8,096 nucleotides of DNA from Bacteroidetes bacterium UBA5543 (GTDB lineage: Bacteria > Bacteroidota > Bacteroidia > Chitinophagales > Chitinophagaceae): the NCBI GenBank assembly GCA_002423665.1, contig DINJ01000190.1:33391-41486 (forward strand), given 5' to 3'. The notes under the pieces are model-generated. The model was not told where the DNA came from and did no database searches. It saw only the letters and a list, made by a program, of their open reading frames with translations. A program made the translations under genes and the position numbers. Shown here one piece after another: positions 1 through 6,728 of this stretch. Every line of letters starts with the position of its first letter. Position 1 is the stretch's first letter.

Positions 1-605
1 CTCCCCGGCCCCACCCAGCTATAACTTGCCCCTGTAGATGAAGCCGTAGAAGATAGCAGAAGCGTATCACCCGCACATAAGGGACTATTATTACTCAACG
101 TCACAGCAACAGGCAATGGCTTCACCAATACAGTCGTAGTATCTTTACTGGTACAACCGTTCAGGTTGGCGGTAACGATATAATCACCGCTCATAGCAAC
201 AGCACTGTTAGCAACCGAAGTGTCTTGCGCAGAAGAAGCAAAACTAGCTGGCCCTGCCCAGCTATAGCTCACACCACTGGTACTGCTGGTAGAACTGAGG
301 TGCAAACTATCGCCCGCACACAGTGGACCGTTGTTAGTGGCTACAGGTTTTGCAGGCAGGGGCTTTACGGTAACTGATAAAGTGTCTTTTACTTCGCAGC
401 CGTAAAACTTAAGTGTAGCATAATAGTCACCGCTATTAGCAGGAACAGCGTTATTGATGACTGGGTTTTGCAATGTGGAACTAAAGCCAGAAGGCCCTGT
501 CCAGCTATAGGTGGTGGGTGTTACATTGGTACTGGCAGAAAGGCTGAGTGCACTGCCTTCGCAGATGGGGCTGTTGCTAGTTATACTTATTGCTGAGCTA
601 TCTGG
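1..605 (-). repeat. Tandem Ig-like repeats with an exact 81-residue (243-base) period
   Basis: Two full units (605-363 and 362-120) and one partial unit (119-1) lie inside the exported protein gene. Each has the pattern N-[SG]-P-[IL]-C-x-G near its start and Y-S-W-x-G-P about 20 residues later. Complete units then have S-G-D-Y, a G-C pair and V-K-P-L-P. The first cysteines are residues 342, 423 and 504 and the tryptophans 362, 443 and 524, so the spacing is exactly 81 both times. The second cysteine of each complete unit could pair with the first, as in Ig-like folds. Units are clearly related but diverged at the DNA level, so they are not recent duplications. The pattern resembles the Ig-like domains of Bacteroidota surface proteins. 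Confidence 0.88.
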
Positions 606-1586
606 ATTGTGGATTTTTATATTAAAACCATTTGTGCCAGAAGTATCAATTGGACTTGAGGATATTATTCTGATACGGTAAGACACGCCATTATGAACAG
701 AGCTTGGCACTTGGCCAATTATCACCCCATCAGTATCAGACGATAAATACCCAATATTGGTAGGTGAACTGAAAGAACCATTCTCGTCTGAAAGCTGCGC
801 GGTAAATATATTGTTTGAGTTGTATTTTTGAAAGGTATAAAAAGGTATTAAAATTGAATCCGGAGCGCACAAGAAAGTATCGCTAAAAGCAACCCTGAAA
901 GTATCATATTCAGCCACAACAACAGAATCAATATAGTAGTATCCATAATGAGAACTCACATTTATAGAATCAACGATTAGGCTATTATAGTCAAGAAATC
1001 CACCAATCACTATATTATTATATGCTGAATCTGAAATGAATTTTTTAGTTAATCTTTTCCAATTCATGGTATCTAATATAACACCATAATTAGTGAACAA
1101 GACCTGTGGTGTCACATTTAATACATCGTAAGTATTTGTGTCTTGACTATTACAATAGAAATAGACTCCAAGATCATTAGTGCCATAACGGGAATTATCT
1201 GCTAGTGAAACCGACATGGACACTTCATAGATTTTGCCAATTTTGAGTTGCTTTATTCCTGATGCAATATATTCCTTATAATCTGTATAACCAGATGGGG
1301 TATTAGGCGGATTATAGTAGGCATGAACACCCATATATGCCTGACCACTGGCAGCATATTGAAAGCCAAGTAGATTGTTAGGTACCGAAAAGTTGTACAA
1401 AGTGATACAGGCATTATGATAATCTGATGAAGCAGTGGTATACCTGCGCCAACCAATACATTGAACTGGTAGTGGTACGCAGCTGGTATAATATTCAAAG
1501 TCCCCGTTTGGCACATGGTTCTGCTGCCCTTTTGCTAGCACAGGTAATAACAGGAAAAACATCAATGCTGATAGCAGGTACTTCAT
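1..1586 (-). CDS. Large exported protein with Ig-like repeats (adhesin-like), C-terminus outside the window
   Basis: The frame is open from ATG at 1586-1584 to the left edge, giving 528 codons with no stop. Residues 1-20 form a signal peptide (MKYLLSALMFFLLLPVLAKG) with no lipobox cysteine. Residues about 22-215 match a module common in secreted Bacteroidota proteins: it opens with VPNGDFE, has SSDYHNAC and GQAYMGVHAYY, then KEYIASGIKQL and SMSVSLADNSRYGTND. Residues about 227-328 resemble a beta-sandwich domain with the marks FTAQLSDENGSF, NIGYLS and GVSYRIRIISS. From about residue 328 come 81-residue Ig-like repeats. Family knowledge suggests export by Sec and then, if a C-terminal sorting domain exists, by the type IX system to the cell surface; that end is not visible. 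A role in adhesion or matrix binding is inference. It is divergent from alaS. The N-terminal half is more AT-rich than the repeats. Confidence 0.88.
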   Translation of the reverse strand, partial: MKYLLSALMFFLLLPVLAKGQQNHVPNGDFEYYTSCVPLPVQCIGWRRYTTASSDYHNACITLYNFSVPNNLLGFQYAASGQAYMGVHAYYNPPNTPSGYTDYKEYIASGIKQLKIGKIYEVSMSVSLADNSRYGTNDLGVYFYCNSQDTNTYDVLNVTPQVLFTNYGVILDTMNWKRLTKKFISDSAYNNIVIGGFLDYNSLIVDSINVSSHYGYYYIDSVVVAEYDTFRVAFSDTFLCAPDSILIPFYTFQKYNSNNIFTAQLSDENGSFSSPTNIGYLSSDTDGVIIGQVPSSVHNGVSYRIRIISSSPIDTSGTNGFNIKIHNPDSSAISITSNSPICEGSALSLSASTNVTPTTYSWTGPSGFSSTLQNPVINNAVPANSGDYYATLKFYGCEVKDTLSVTVKPLPAKPVATNNGPLCAGDSLHLSSTSSTSGVSYSWAGPASFASSAQDTSVANSAVAMSGDYIVTANLNGCTSKDTTTVLVKPLPVAVTLSNNSPLCAGDTLLLSSTASSTGASYSWVGPG

Positions 1587-1676
1587 AAGCTCAAGGTTGT
1601 ATATAAATATACGCTATTTAGCACATATCATAGTATCCAATTAATCATCCTAATCATAGTTGAAGACTATTATTAT

Positions 1677-1707
1677 TTGAATAATTGATATAAAATTTGT
1701 ATTTTTG
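1677..1707 (+). promoter_or_regulatory. Bacteroidota-type promoter without an assigned gene
   Basis: TTG at 1677-1679 (within ATTTG) is followed after 20 bases by TATTTTTG at 1700-1707, which fits the Bacteroidota primary-sigma consensus TTG-N19-23-TAnnTTTG exactly. Transcription would start near 1713 and run toward alaS, whose start codon is about 370 bases downstream. It could give alaS a long leader, or make a small RNA. AT-rich sequence can yield such matches by chance, so confidence is moderate. Confidence 0.45.
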
Positions 1708-1850
1708 TTATAGTAGACAAAAGCTGAAAAACCATCTCTCCACCATGTACATAATGAGTCCCAAAAACCACAATAATCTTTTTACCACCTGTATCCATGC
1801 CGGGTCGTCCTGCCACCCCCAACCCCAAAACTTTTATCCCGAAATTCTGG

Positions 1851-2045
1851 CAATCCCGTACGTACGGGAGCAACAATTTATACCAACTGCTTACTATCAG
1901 TCAACTACAAAACGCAAAAGTGATAATATTTTGTTTGCGAGTCCAATTTGGAAACAAAGTCCTCAAAAATGGCAACACTTTGGCATCACTTTGGCAACAA
2001 AACACAACAATTCATACAAAAAGTAGTCCCGTAAGTACGGGATTG
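1851..2045. repeat. 195-base element bounded by inverted 19-base palindromic repeats (MITE- or REP-pair-like)
   Basis: The left end reads CAATCCCGTACGTACGGGA (1851-1869). The reverse complement of the right end (2027-2045) reads CAATCCCGTACTTACGGGA, a single mismatch in 19 bases. Similarity stops outside these ends, so they behave as terminal inverted repeats. Each end contains a palindrome of its own: TCCCGTACGTACGGGA (perfect) and TCCCGTAAGTACGGGA (stem 7, central AG). GTAG directly precedes the right palindrome at 2023-2026, as in REP sequences mobilised by REP-associated tyrosine transposases, but the left copy lacks it. No target duplication is clear and no transposase is present. The interior has a TTTGTTT/AAACAAA inverted repeat (1930-1936 and 1952-1958) and an 11-base direct repeat. 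Alternatives are a pair of regulatory stem-loops or protein-binding sites. Confidence 0.6.
1970..2002 (+). repeat. Three 11-base direct repeats, TGGCAWCACTT
   Basis: Units are TGGCAACACTT (1970-1980), TGGCATCACTT (1981-1991) and TGGCAACAAAA (1992-2002). The first two differ at one base and the third diverges in its last three. The 11-base period places each unit on about the same helical face, which would suit cooperative protein binding. Slipped-strand duplication is the simpler explanation. It lies inside the palindrome-bounded element, about 50 bases before the alaS -7 element. Confidence 0.6.
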
Positions 2046-2050
2046 GGGTT

Positions 2051-2058
2051 TATCTTTG
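2051..2058 (+). promoter_or_regulatory. -7 promoter element of alaS
   Basis: TATCTTTG matches TAnnTTTG perfectly. Transcription would begin around 2064-2066, leaving a leader of about 17 AT-rich bases before the ATG at 2082, with no Shine-Dalgarno, which is normal for this phylum. No TTG is found at the -33 position; that slot is occupied by the right-hand palindrome of the element just upstream. The same octamer stands before dnaN. Confidence 0.65.
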
Positions 2059-2081
2059 CACCCTTATAGAATTTCATATTT

Positions 2082-4703
2082 ATGCTTACCGCCAACCAGA
2101 TAAGGCAACAGTTTTTAGATTTCTTCAAAGGAAAAGGGCACACTATCGTACCCTCCGCACCCATTGTGGTGAAGAATGACCCCACATTGTTATTCACCAA
2201 TGCGGGTATGAACCAGTTTAAAGACTATTTCCTGGGCAACCGTCCTGCGCCCGACCCGCGCGTGGCCGATACGCAGAAATGCCTGCGTGTGAGCGGTAAG
2301 CACAACGACCTGGAAGAAGTAGGTGTGGACACCTACCATCATACAATGTTCGAGATGTTGGGCAACTGGAGCTTTGGCGACTATTTTAAAGAAGAAGCCA
2401 TAGCCTGGAGCTGGGAATTGCTGACGGAGGTATATAAACTTGACAAAAACAGGCTGTACGTTACCGTGTTTGAAGGGGATGAAAAAGATGGCCTGCCAAA
2501 AGACAACGATGCTTACAACTTCTGGAAAAAATGGATAGCCGAAGACCGCATATTGTTGGGGAATAAGAAAGACAACTTCTGGGAGATGGGTGATACCGGC
2601 CCCTGCGGCCCTTGTAGCGAGATACATGTAGACTGCCGCCCCGATAGCGAGCGTACTGCTGTAGATGGCAGCACACTGGTAAACGCTGACCATCCGCAGG
2701 TGATAGAGATATGGAACAATGTGTTCATGGAGTTCAACCGTATGAAAGACGGCAGCCTGGTAAAGCTACCCGCGCAGCATGTGGATACAGGTATGGGTTT
2801 GGAAAGGCTGGTGCGTGTATTGCAGGGCAAGAGCAGCAACTACGATACCGACCTGTTTACCGGCACCATTGCTGCTGTAGAGCAGATAACCGGCAGGAAA
2901 TACGGCAATACGGATGGTAAAGAAGACATAGCATTCAGGGTAATAGCCGACCATATACGAGCTATATCATTTACCATAGCCGACGGGCAACTGCCCAGCA
3001 ATACAGGTGCGGGCTACGTAATCCGCCGCATATTGCGTAGGGCGGTCAGGTACTACTATTCTTATCTCGATTATAAACAACCCCTGCTCAACCAACTGAT
3101 TGCCCAACTCGGCAGGCAGTTTGAAAACGTATTCCCCGAGCTGCACAAGCAGGAAGACCTGGTAACACGTGTGGTGAAAGAAGAGGAAGAAGCTTTTTTG
3201 AGAACACTGGATAAAGGCTTAAAGAAAGTAGATGAAATAACAAGTTCATCCACCACAACCACTATACCGGGTAATGTGGCTTTCGAACTTAACGATACCT
3301 ATGGTTTCCCCATAGACCTGACGGAACTGATAGCCCGCGAAAAAGGCTGGACTGTGGACCTGGCAGGCTTTGAGGCCGAACTGCAAAAGCAAAAAGACCG
3401 CAGCCGTGCAGCTACCGCGCTGGATACCGAAGATTGGGTAATAGTGAACGAGGGCACGCATGTTGATTTTGTAGGTTACGATAGCCTGGAAGCTAAAGCA
3501 CAGGTGCTGCGCTACCGCAAGGTGACGGCAAAGGGCAAGGAATCTTACCAGCTGGTGCTGAACAAAACACCTTTCTACGCCGAAAGCGGCGGCCAGGTGG
3601 GTGACAGGGGAGAACTGACAGTTGGAGGCGAAAAGATCTACATCACCGATACTAAGAAAGAGAACGATCTCATTATACATTTTACTACCAAGGTACCTGC
3701 ATCCATGCAGGGTGAGGTAACAGCAAAAGTGAACGAAAGCACCCGCCGCAATACCGAGATACACCACAGCGCCACACACTTGCTGCACGCAGCATTGCGT
3801 ACAGTATTGGGTACGCACGTAGCGCAAAAAGGCTCTTTGGTAAATGAAGAGCACCTGCGTTTCGACTTCTCACACTTTGCAAAAGTGAGCGATGAAGAAA
3901 TAGCACAGATTGAAGCGATGGTGAATGAAAAAATCAGGCAGAACCATCCAGTAGTCATCAAAGAAATGGCTAAGGACGATGCCGTGAAGATGGGTGCTAT
4001 GGCGCTCTTTGGCGAAAAGTATGCTGATGTGGTGCGCGTAGTGGTGATAGATCCCGCTTACTCTATAGAACTGTGCGGTGGTACGCATGTGGGCAGCACG
4101 GGGCAGTTGGGCTTCTTCAAAATAAAACACGAAACAGCGGTGGCGGCCGGTGTGCGCCGGATAGAAGCTGTAAGTGGCAAAGCTGCTGAAGAATACATAA
4201 ACGAAAATCTGTCATTGCTCAGCCAACTGAAAGAAGCGCTGAAAAACACCAAAGACCCCGTAAAGGCAATAGAAAAACTGTACGAAGAAAAAGCACAGGT
4301 AGAAAAACACGCTGAGATGCTGGAAGCTCGCCAACTGGTTGGCATACGCAACGAGGTATTGAAGAAAGACGAAGTGGTGGGTGATGTTACCTTCATAGCT
4401 GATATAGTGGAAGTGCCATCTGTAGATGCATTGAAGAAACTATGCTTCGACATCAAGCACCACGTTAACGACCATGTAGTAGTGCTATGCAGCAATATAG
4501 GCGGCAAAGCCCATGTGGCCATAGGCGTGGACGATAAAGTGGTGGCAGCCAAAGGGCTGGATGCCAACAACATCATCAAGCAGCAGGTAGCCCCGCTCAT
4601 CAAAGGCGGCGGCGGCGGACAGAAGACCCTGGCGACAGCCGGCGGGCAGGATGCCGCTAAGTTTAGCGAGGTGATTGATGCAGTGAAAGCATTATTATCG
4701 TAA
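2082..4703 (+). CDS. alaS: Alanyl-tRNA synthetase
   Basis: A class II aminoacyl-tRNA synthetase that charges tRNA-Ala with alanine in the cytoplasm, using ATP, and hydrolyses mischarged Ser- and Gly-tRNA-Ala. The 873 residues match the usual bacterial length. The catalytic domain opens with DPTLLFTNAGMNQFKDYFLG; motif 2 includes R69 in CLRVSGKHNDLEEVG; VDTGMGLER contains D235; motif 3 is GAGYVIRRILRRAVR (309-323). The editing domain carries the zinc ligands H562 and H566 (HSATH) and C665 and H669 (CGGTH). The C-Ala domain ends with the glycine run 842-846 in KGGGGGQ. The chosen start gives the conserved N-terminus (TANQIRQQFLDFF). A small Ser/Thr-rich stretch (SSSTTTT) sits in a linker before the conserved NDTYGFPIDLT. 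The following gene starts 9 bases after the stop, so both are probably co-transcribed. Confidence 0.98.
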   Translation: MLTANQIRQQFLDFFKGKGHTIVPSAPIVVKNDPTLLFTNAGMNQFKDYFLGNRPAPDPRVADTQKCLRVSGKHNDLEEVGVDTYHHTMFEMLGNWSFGDYFKEEAIAWSWELLTEVYKLDKNRLYVTVFEGDEKDGLPKDNDAYNFWKKWIAEDRILLGNKKDNFWEMGDTGPCGPCSEIHVDCRPDSERTAVDGSTLVNADHPQVIEIWNNVFMEFNRMKDGSLVKLPAQHVDTGMGLERLVRVLQGKSSNYDTDLFTGTIAAVEQITGRKYGNTDGKEDIAFRVIADHIRAISFTIADGQLPSNTGAGYVIRRILRRAVRYYYSYLDYKQPLLNQLIAQLGRQFENVFPELHKQEDLVTRVVKEEEEAFLRTLDKGLKKVDEITSSSTTTTIPGNVAFELNDTYGFPIDLTELIAREKGWTVDLAGFEAELQKQKDRSRAATALDTEDWVIVNEGTHVDFVGYDSLEAKAQVLRYRKVTAKGKESYQLVLNKTPFYAESGGQVGDRGELTVGGEKIYITDTKKENDLIIHFTTKVPASMQGEVTAKVNESTRRNTEIHHSATHLLHAALRTVLGTHVAQKGSLVNEEHLRFDFSHFAKVSDEEIAQIEAMVNEKIRQNHPVVIKEMAKDDAVKMGAMALFGEKYADVVRVVVIDPAYSIELCGGTHVGSTGQLGFFKIKHETAVAAGVRRIEAVSGKAAEEYINENLSLLSQLKEALKNTKDPVKAIEKLYEEKAQVEKHAEMLEARQLVGIRNEVLKKDEVVGDVTFIADIVEVPSVDALKKLCFDIKHHVNDHVVVLCSNIGGKAHVAIGVDDKVVAAKGLDANNIIKQQVAPLIKGGGGGQKTLATAGGQDAAKFSEVIDAVKALLS

Positions 4704-4712
4704 TATTAGGTG

Positions 4713-5366
4713 ATGAAACTCTGCCATATCACAATGCTGCTGGCAGCAGTACTGGCTGCCACTCCCGCCCTTGCCCAGGACGAGGAGATACAGCGCATAC
4801 CTATTGAGCTATCAGCGCAGTCCAACCTCTACTTTCACGAGATAACGGATACAAGCACGGTACGTGGTGGTGCGGGCATACCTCCTGTGGAGATAGACAT
4901 TCGCGGTGTGAAGATGATCAGCTTTGAAGATGCGGAGGGCACTGTGAGTTGTTTCGGCGATTATGATTCGACTTACTTTGGTGCGGACGGTGGTGCCTAC
5001 GGGCAAAAGACTGATGTGGGTGAGCGTGGAGCACTGTCCGGCATACAACACAAAAAGAAAGTGATGTTTGTAACCGGGGTGATGATCAGCGAATACTCCC
5101 GGCTGGATCCTCCATACCCGGCAGACGATTATACTGAACGGGAAAACTATGAAGAATTGTACCCGCCTTTTAACCAGGTTTTCTTCGTAGGTGATGGTAA
5201 AAATGCAAAGGGCGTGCGGCAAAGAATACTGGTGCGCGATGATGCCACTACTCTTTACATCGGTTTCGCCGACTGTCTGCAGGGCCCTGCCAGCAATTAC
5301 CGTGATAATAAAGGCACTATAAAGATGACCGTAGTGCTGTACCGTACAGGCAAGGGCAGGGGTTAA
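4713..5366 (+). CDS. Secreted beta-sandwich protein, PA-IL (LecA)-like or galactose-binding-like; function unknown
   Basis: It has 217 residues from ATG 4713; a GTG codon directly before it (4710) would add one residue. Residues 1-22 are a Sec signal peptide ending ALA-Q, so the product is probably periplasmic or secreted; the cysteine at residue 4 is not in a lipobox. The mature part shows the order seen in a family of exported PA-IL-like domains: GADGG (90-94), SGI (109-111), MFVTGVMI (118-125), QVFFVGDG (155-162), ATTLYIGFADC (178-188) and NYRDNKGTIKMTV (195-207). The late DNKG stretch resembles the calcium- and sugar-binding loop of LecA-type lectins. Sugar binding is inference from pattern only. 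It follows alaS by 9 bases, probably as a passive passenger of that transcript; no functional link to AlaRS or DnaN is evident. Confidence 0.8.
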   Translation: MKLCHITMLLAAVLAATPALAQDEEIQRIPIELSAQSNLYFHEITDTSTVRGGAGIPPVEIDIRGVKMISFEDAEGTVSCFGDYDSTYFGADGGAYGQKTDVGERGALSGIQHKKKVMFVTGVMISEYSRLDPPYPADDYTERENYEELYPPFNQVFFVGDGKNAKGVRQRILVRDDATTLYIGFADCLQGPASNYRDNKGTIKMTVVLYRTGKGRG

Positions 5367-5371
5367 CAGGC

Positions 5372-5401
5372 TTATCCACGCCACTTTGCGAAATATCCAC
5401 A
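5372..5401 (+). promoter_or_regulatory. Two DnaA boxes upstream of dnaN
   Basis: TTATCCACG (5372-5380) and ATATCCACA (5393-5401) each match the DnaA box TTATCCACA at 8 of 9 positions. They have the same orientation and start 21 bases apart, two helical turns, so bound DnaA molecules would face the same side. They lie 28 or more bases upstream of the dnaN -7 element, where DnaA could act on transcription. I see no cluster of further boxes or a long AT-rich unwinding tract in this short gap, so a full replication origin is not shown. Confidence 0.6.
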
Positions 5402-5428
5402 GCCGGGTTTAAAAGTGCCCGAAACGAG

Positions 5429-5436
5429 TATCTTTG
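5429..5436 (+). promoter_or_regulatory. -7 promoter element of dnaN
   Basis: TATCTTTG fits TAnnTTTG exactly. The predicted start near 5443 would leave a leader of about 20 bases before ATG 5464, rich in A and without a strong Shine-Dalgarno. The -33 slot reads GGGTTT, a poor match to TTG, so the promoter may depend on an activator or be moderate. Read-through from the alaS transcript is also possible, since no terminator is visible between 5367 and 5428. Confidence 0.6.
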
Positions 5437-5463
5437 TTTGGAGTAAAACTATATTAGAAAAAG

Positions 5464-6585
5464 ATGCGATTCATTGTTACTTCCACGGCGTTATTGAAGA
5501 ACCTGCAGCAGATAAGCGGGGTAATCAGCACCAATACAGTATTATCGGTATTAGAGGATTTTTTGTTTGAACTGAAGGGCAATACCCTTACGCTTACCGC
5601 TACCGACCTGGAGACAATGATGCGTGTGCAGATGGACGTAAACGATGCACAGGGCGAAGGCCGTATCTGCATCCCTTCTAAAATTCTGACTGAATACCTG
5701 AAGAACCTGCCCGAGCAGCCCATTACGTTCAACGTTAACGATAAAGACCTGTCGATTGAGATGTCCAGCGACGTGGGTAAGTACAAGATAGGCGGCGAAA
5801 AAGCGGATGACTTCCCAAAAGAGCCGGCTCCGGGTAATACTACTAACTTCAACATCTCTTCTATCGCATTGATAGAGAGCATCAATAAAACACTCTTTGC
5901 GGTAAGCAACGATACCCTGCGCCCTGCTATGACAGGTGTGTACTTCGAGATGGGCAAAGGTGCGCTGACCTGCGTATCTACCGACGCGCACAGGCTGGTG
6001 AAGCTGAGCCGCACAGACATCGCCTGTCCTAAGGAAGATGGTATCATCGTTCCTAAGAAGCCATTGCAGCAGTTGCGTGGTACGCTTACGCCCGATGATA
6101 CCCAACTGGAACTGTCTTACAACAGCAGCCACCTGTTTGTAAAAAGCGCAAGGCTGAGCATGAGCTGCCGCCTGATAGACGCCCGTTTCCCTGATTATAA
6201 AGCGGTAGTGCCTACGGACAATCCTTACAAGCTCACCATCAACCGAAACGACTTCATCAGCGCATTGAAGCGCGTAAGCATATTTGCCAATAAAACAACC
6301 AACCAGGTGGTTTTAGATATCAACGGCAACTCGGTAACCATCAGCGCCCAGGATATAGACTTCTCTTACGAGGGTAAGGAAACGCTGACCTGCCAGTACA
6401 AAGGCGAGGATATGAAGATAGCTTTCAATGCCAAGCTGATGATAGAAATGCTGGGCAATATGGATGGCGACGATATACAACTGGACCTGAGCACGCCAAC
6501 CCGTGCCGGCATCGTCCGCCCGACAGAAAAAGTAGAAAACGAAGACCTGCTGATGCTGCTGATGCCGCTGATGGTAGGGGTATAA
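5464..6585 (+). CDS. dnaN: DNA polymerase III sliding clamp, beta subunit
   Basis: The product forms a ring-shaped dimer around DNA that tethers the replicative polymerase and also serves repair and mismatch-correction proteins. It has 373 residues, a normal length for the phylum. It starts MRFIVTSTALLKNLQQISGV and continues with the clamp-typical EDFLFELKGNTLTLTATDLE. The second domain contains RPAMTGVYFEMGKGALTCVS and TDAHRLVKLS; the third contains CRLIDARFPDYKAVVP. The C-terminus LLMLLMPLMVGV corresponds to the conserved strand next to the peptide-binding pocket (classically ending in MPMRL); here the last residues are VGV, as in other Bacteroidota clamps as far as I recall. The gene has its own promoter and paired DnaA boxes upstream and a terminator downstream. 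dnaA is not in this window. Confidence 0.98.
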   Translation: MRFIVTSTALLKNLQQISGVISTNTVLSVLEDFLFELKGNTLTLTATDLETMMRVQMDVNDAQGEGRICIPSKILTEYLKNLPEQPITFNVNDKDLSIEMSSDVGKYKIGGEKADDFPKEPAPGNTTNFNISSIALIESINKTLFAVSNDTLRPAMTGVYFEMGKGALTCVSTDAHRLVKLSRTDIACPKEDGIIVPKKPLQQLRGTLTPDDTQLELSYNSSHLFVKSARLSMSCRLIDARFPDYKAVVPTDNPYKLTINRNDFISALKRVSIFANKTTNQVVLDINGNSVTISAQDIDFSYEGKETLTCQYKGEDMKIAFNAKLMIEMLGNMDGDDIQLDLSTPTRAGIVRPTEKVENEDLLMLLMPLMVGV

Positions 6586-6613
6586 TATTTACTTCGATAC
6601 TGACCAATATAGT

Positions 6614-6642
6614 AAGGGGTGCTTGTGCATCCCTTTGTTGTT
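6614..6642 (+). terminator. Rho-independent-type terminator after dnaN
   Basis: AAGGGGTGC (6614-6622) pairs with GCATCCCTT (6627-6635) to give a 9-bp stem with one G-U pair and a TTGT loop, followed by TGTTGTT. It begins 28 bases after the dnaN stop. The trailing T tract is interrupted, so efficiency may be partial. Confidence 0.65.
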
Positions 6643-6728
6643 ATCATACATACTTTCCCTCTTGGGAGGCGTTGGGGTGGGTGTACTCGCGGTGGAAATA
6701 CTACAGATGTAGCATTGCTTGAATAACC

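Larger units (their letters stand above)
1587..2081. other. Divergent intergenic region between the Ig-repeat gene and alaS
   Basis: This 495-base stretch separates two divergent genes. Positions 1587-1710 are very AT-rich and would hold the promoter of the leftward gene. A TATATTTA (reverse complement of 1604-1611) is one base off the TAnnTTTG element but has no well-spaced TTG, so I do not call it. Forward reading frames of 109 and 90 codons exist here (1697-2026 and 1797-2069). They overlap each other, their translations show no domain or signal, and they run through the palindromic repeats, so I treat the region as non-coding. Its contents are listed separately: a forward promoter, a palindrome-bounded element, an 11-base direct repeat and the alaS -7 element. 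Confidence 0.7.

Noticed and set aside
1..605. CRISPR array suggested by regular spacing
   Set aside because: The 243-base period is a diverged in-frame protein repeat, with no short identical direct repeats and spacers.
1854..1869. Perfect palindrome TCCCGTACGTACGGGA as a terminator
   Set aside because: No T tract follows in either direction and it has a matching inverted partner at 2027-2042, so a repeat-end explanation fits better.
1697..2069. Two overlapping forward reading frames of 109 and 90 codons upstream of alaS
   Set aside because: They overlap in different frames, run through palindromic repeats, show no domain, signal or membrane pattern, and the longer one's ATG (1697) precedes the predicted transcription start.
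3246..3854. Long reverse frames inside alaS (also at 2190-2693 and 4058-4603)
   Set aside because: They are shadows of a strongly conserved gene on the opposite strand and their translations are not protein-like.
2082..4703. alaS leader as a T-box riboswitch
   Set aside because: No specifier loop or conserved T-box sequence was seen, and T-boxes are not typical of this phylum.
5367..5463. Full chromosomal replication origin upstream of dnaN
   Set aside because: Only two DnaA boxes and no clear AT-rich unwinding region were found in 97 bases; kept only as a DnaA-box finding.
5454..6132. Reverse frames of more than 190 codons inside dnaN
   Set aside because: They lie fully opposite the conserved sliding-clamp gene and share no recognisable family features.
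6701..6712. CTACAGATGTAG hairpin downstream of dnaN
   Set aside because: A 5-bp stem with a 2-base loop and no T tract is too weak to call.
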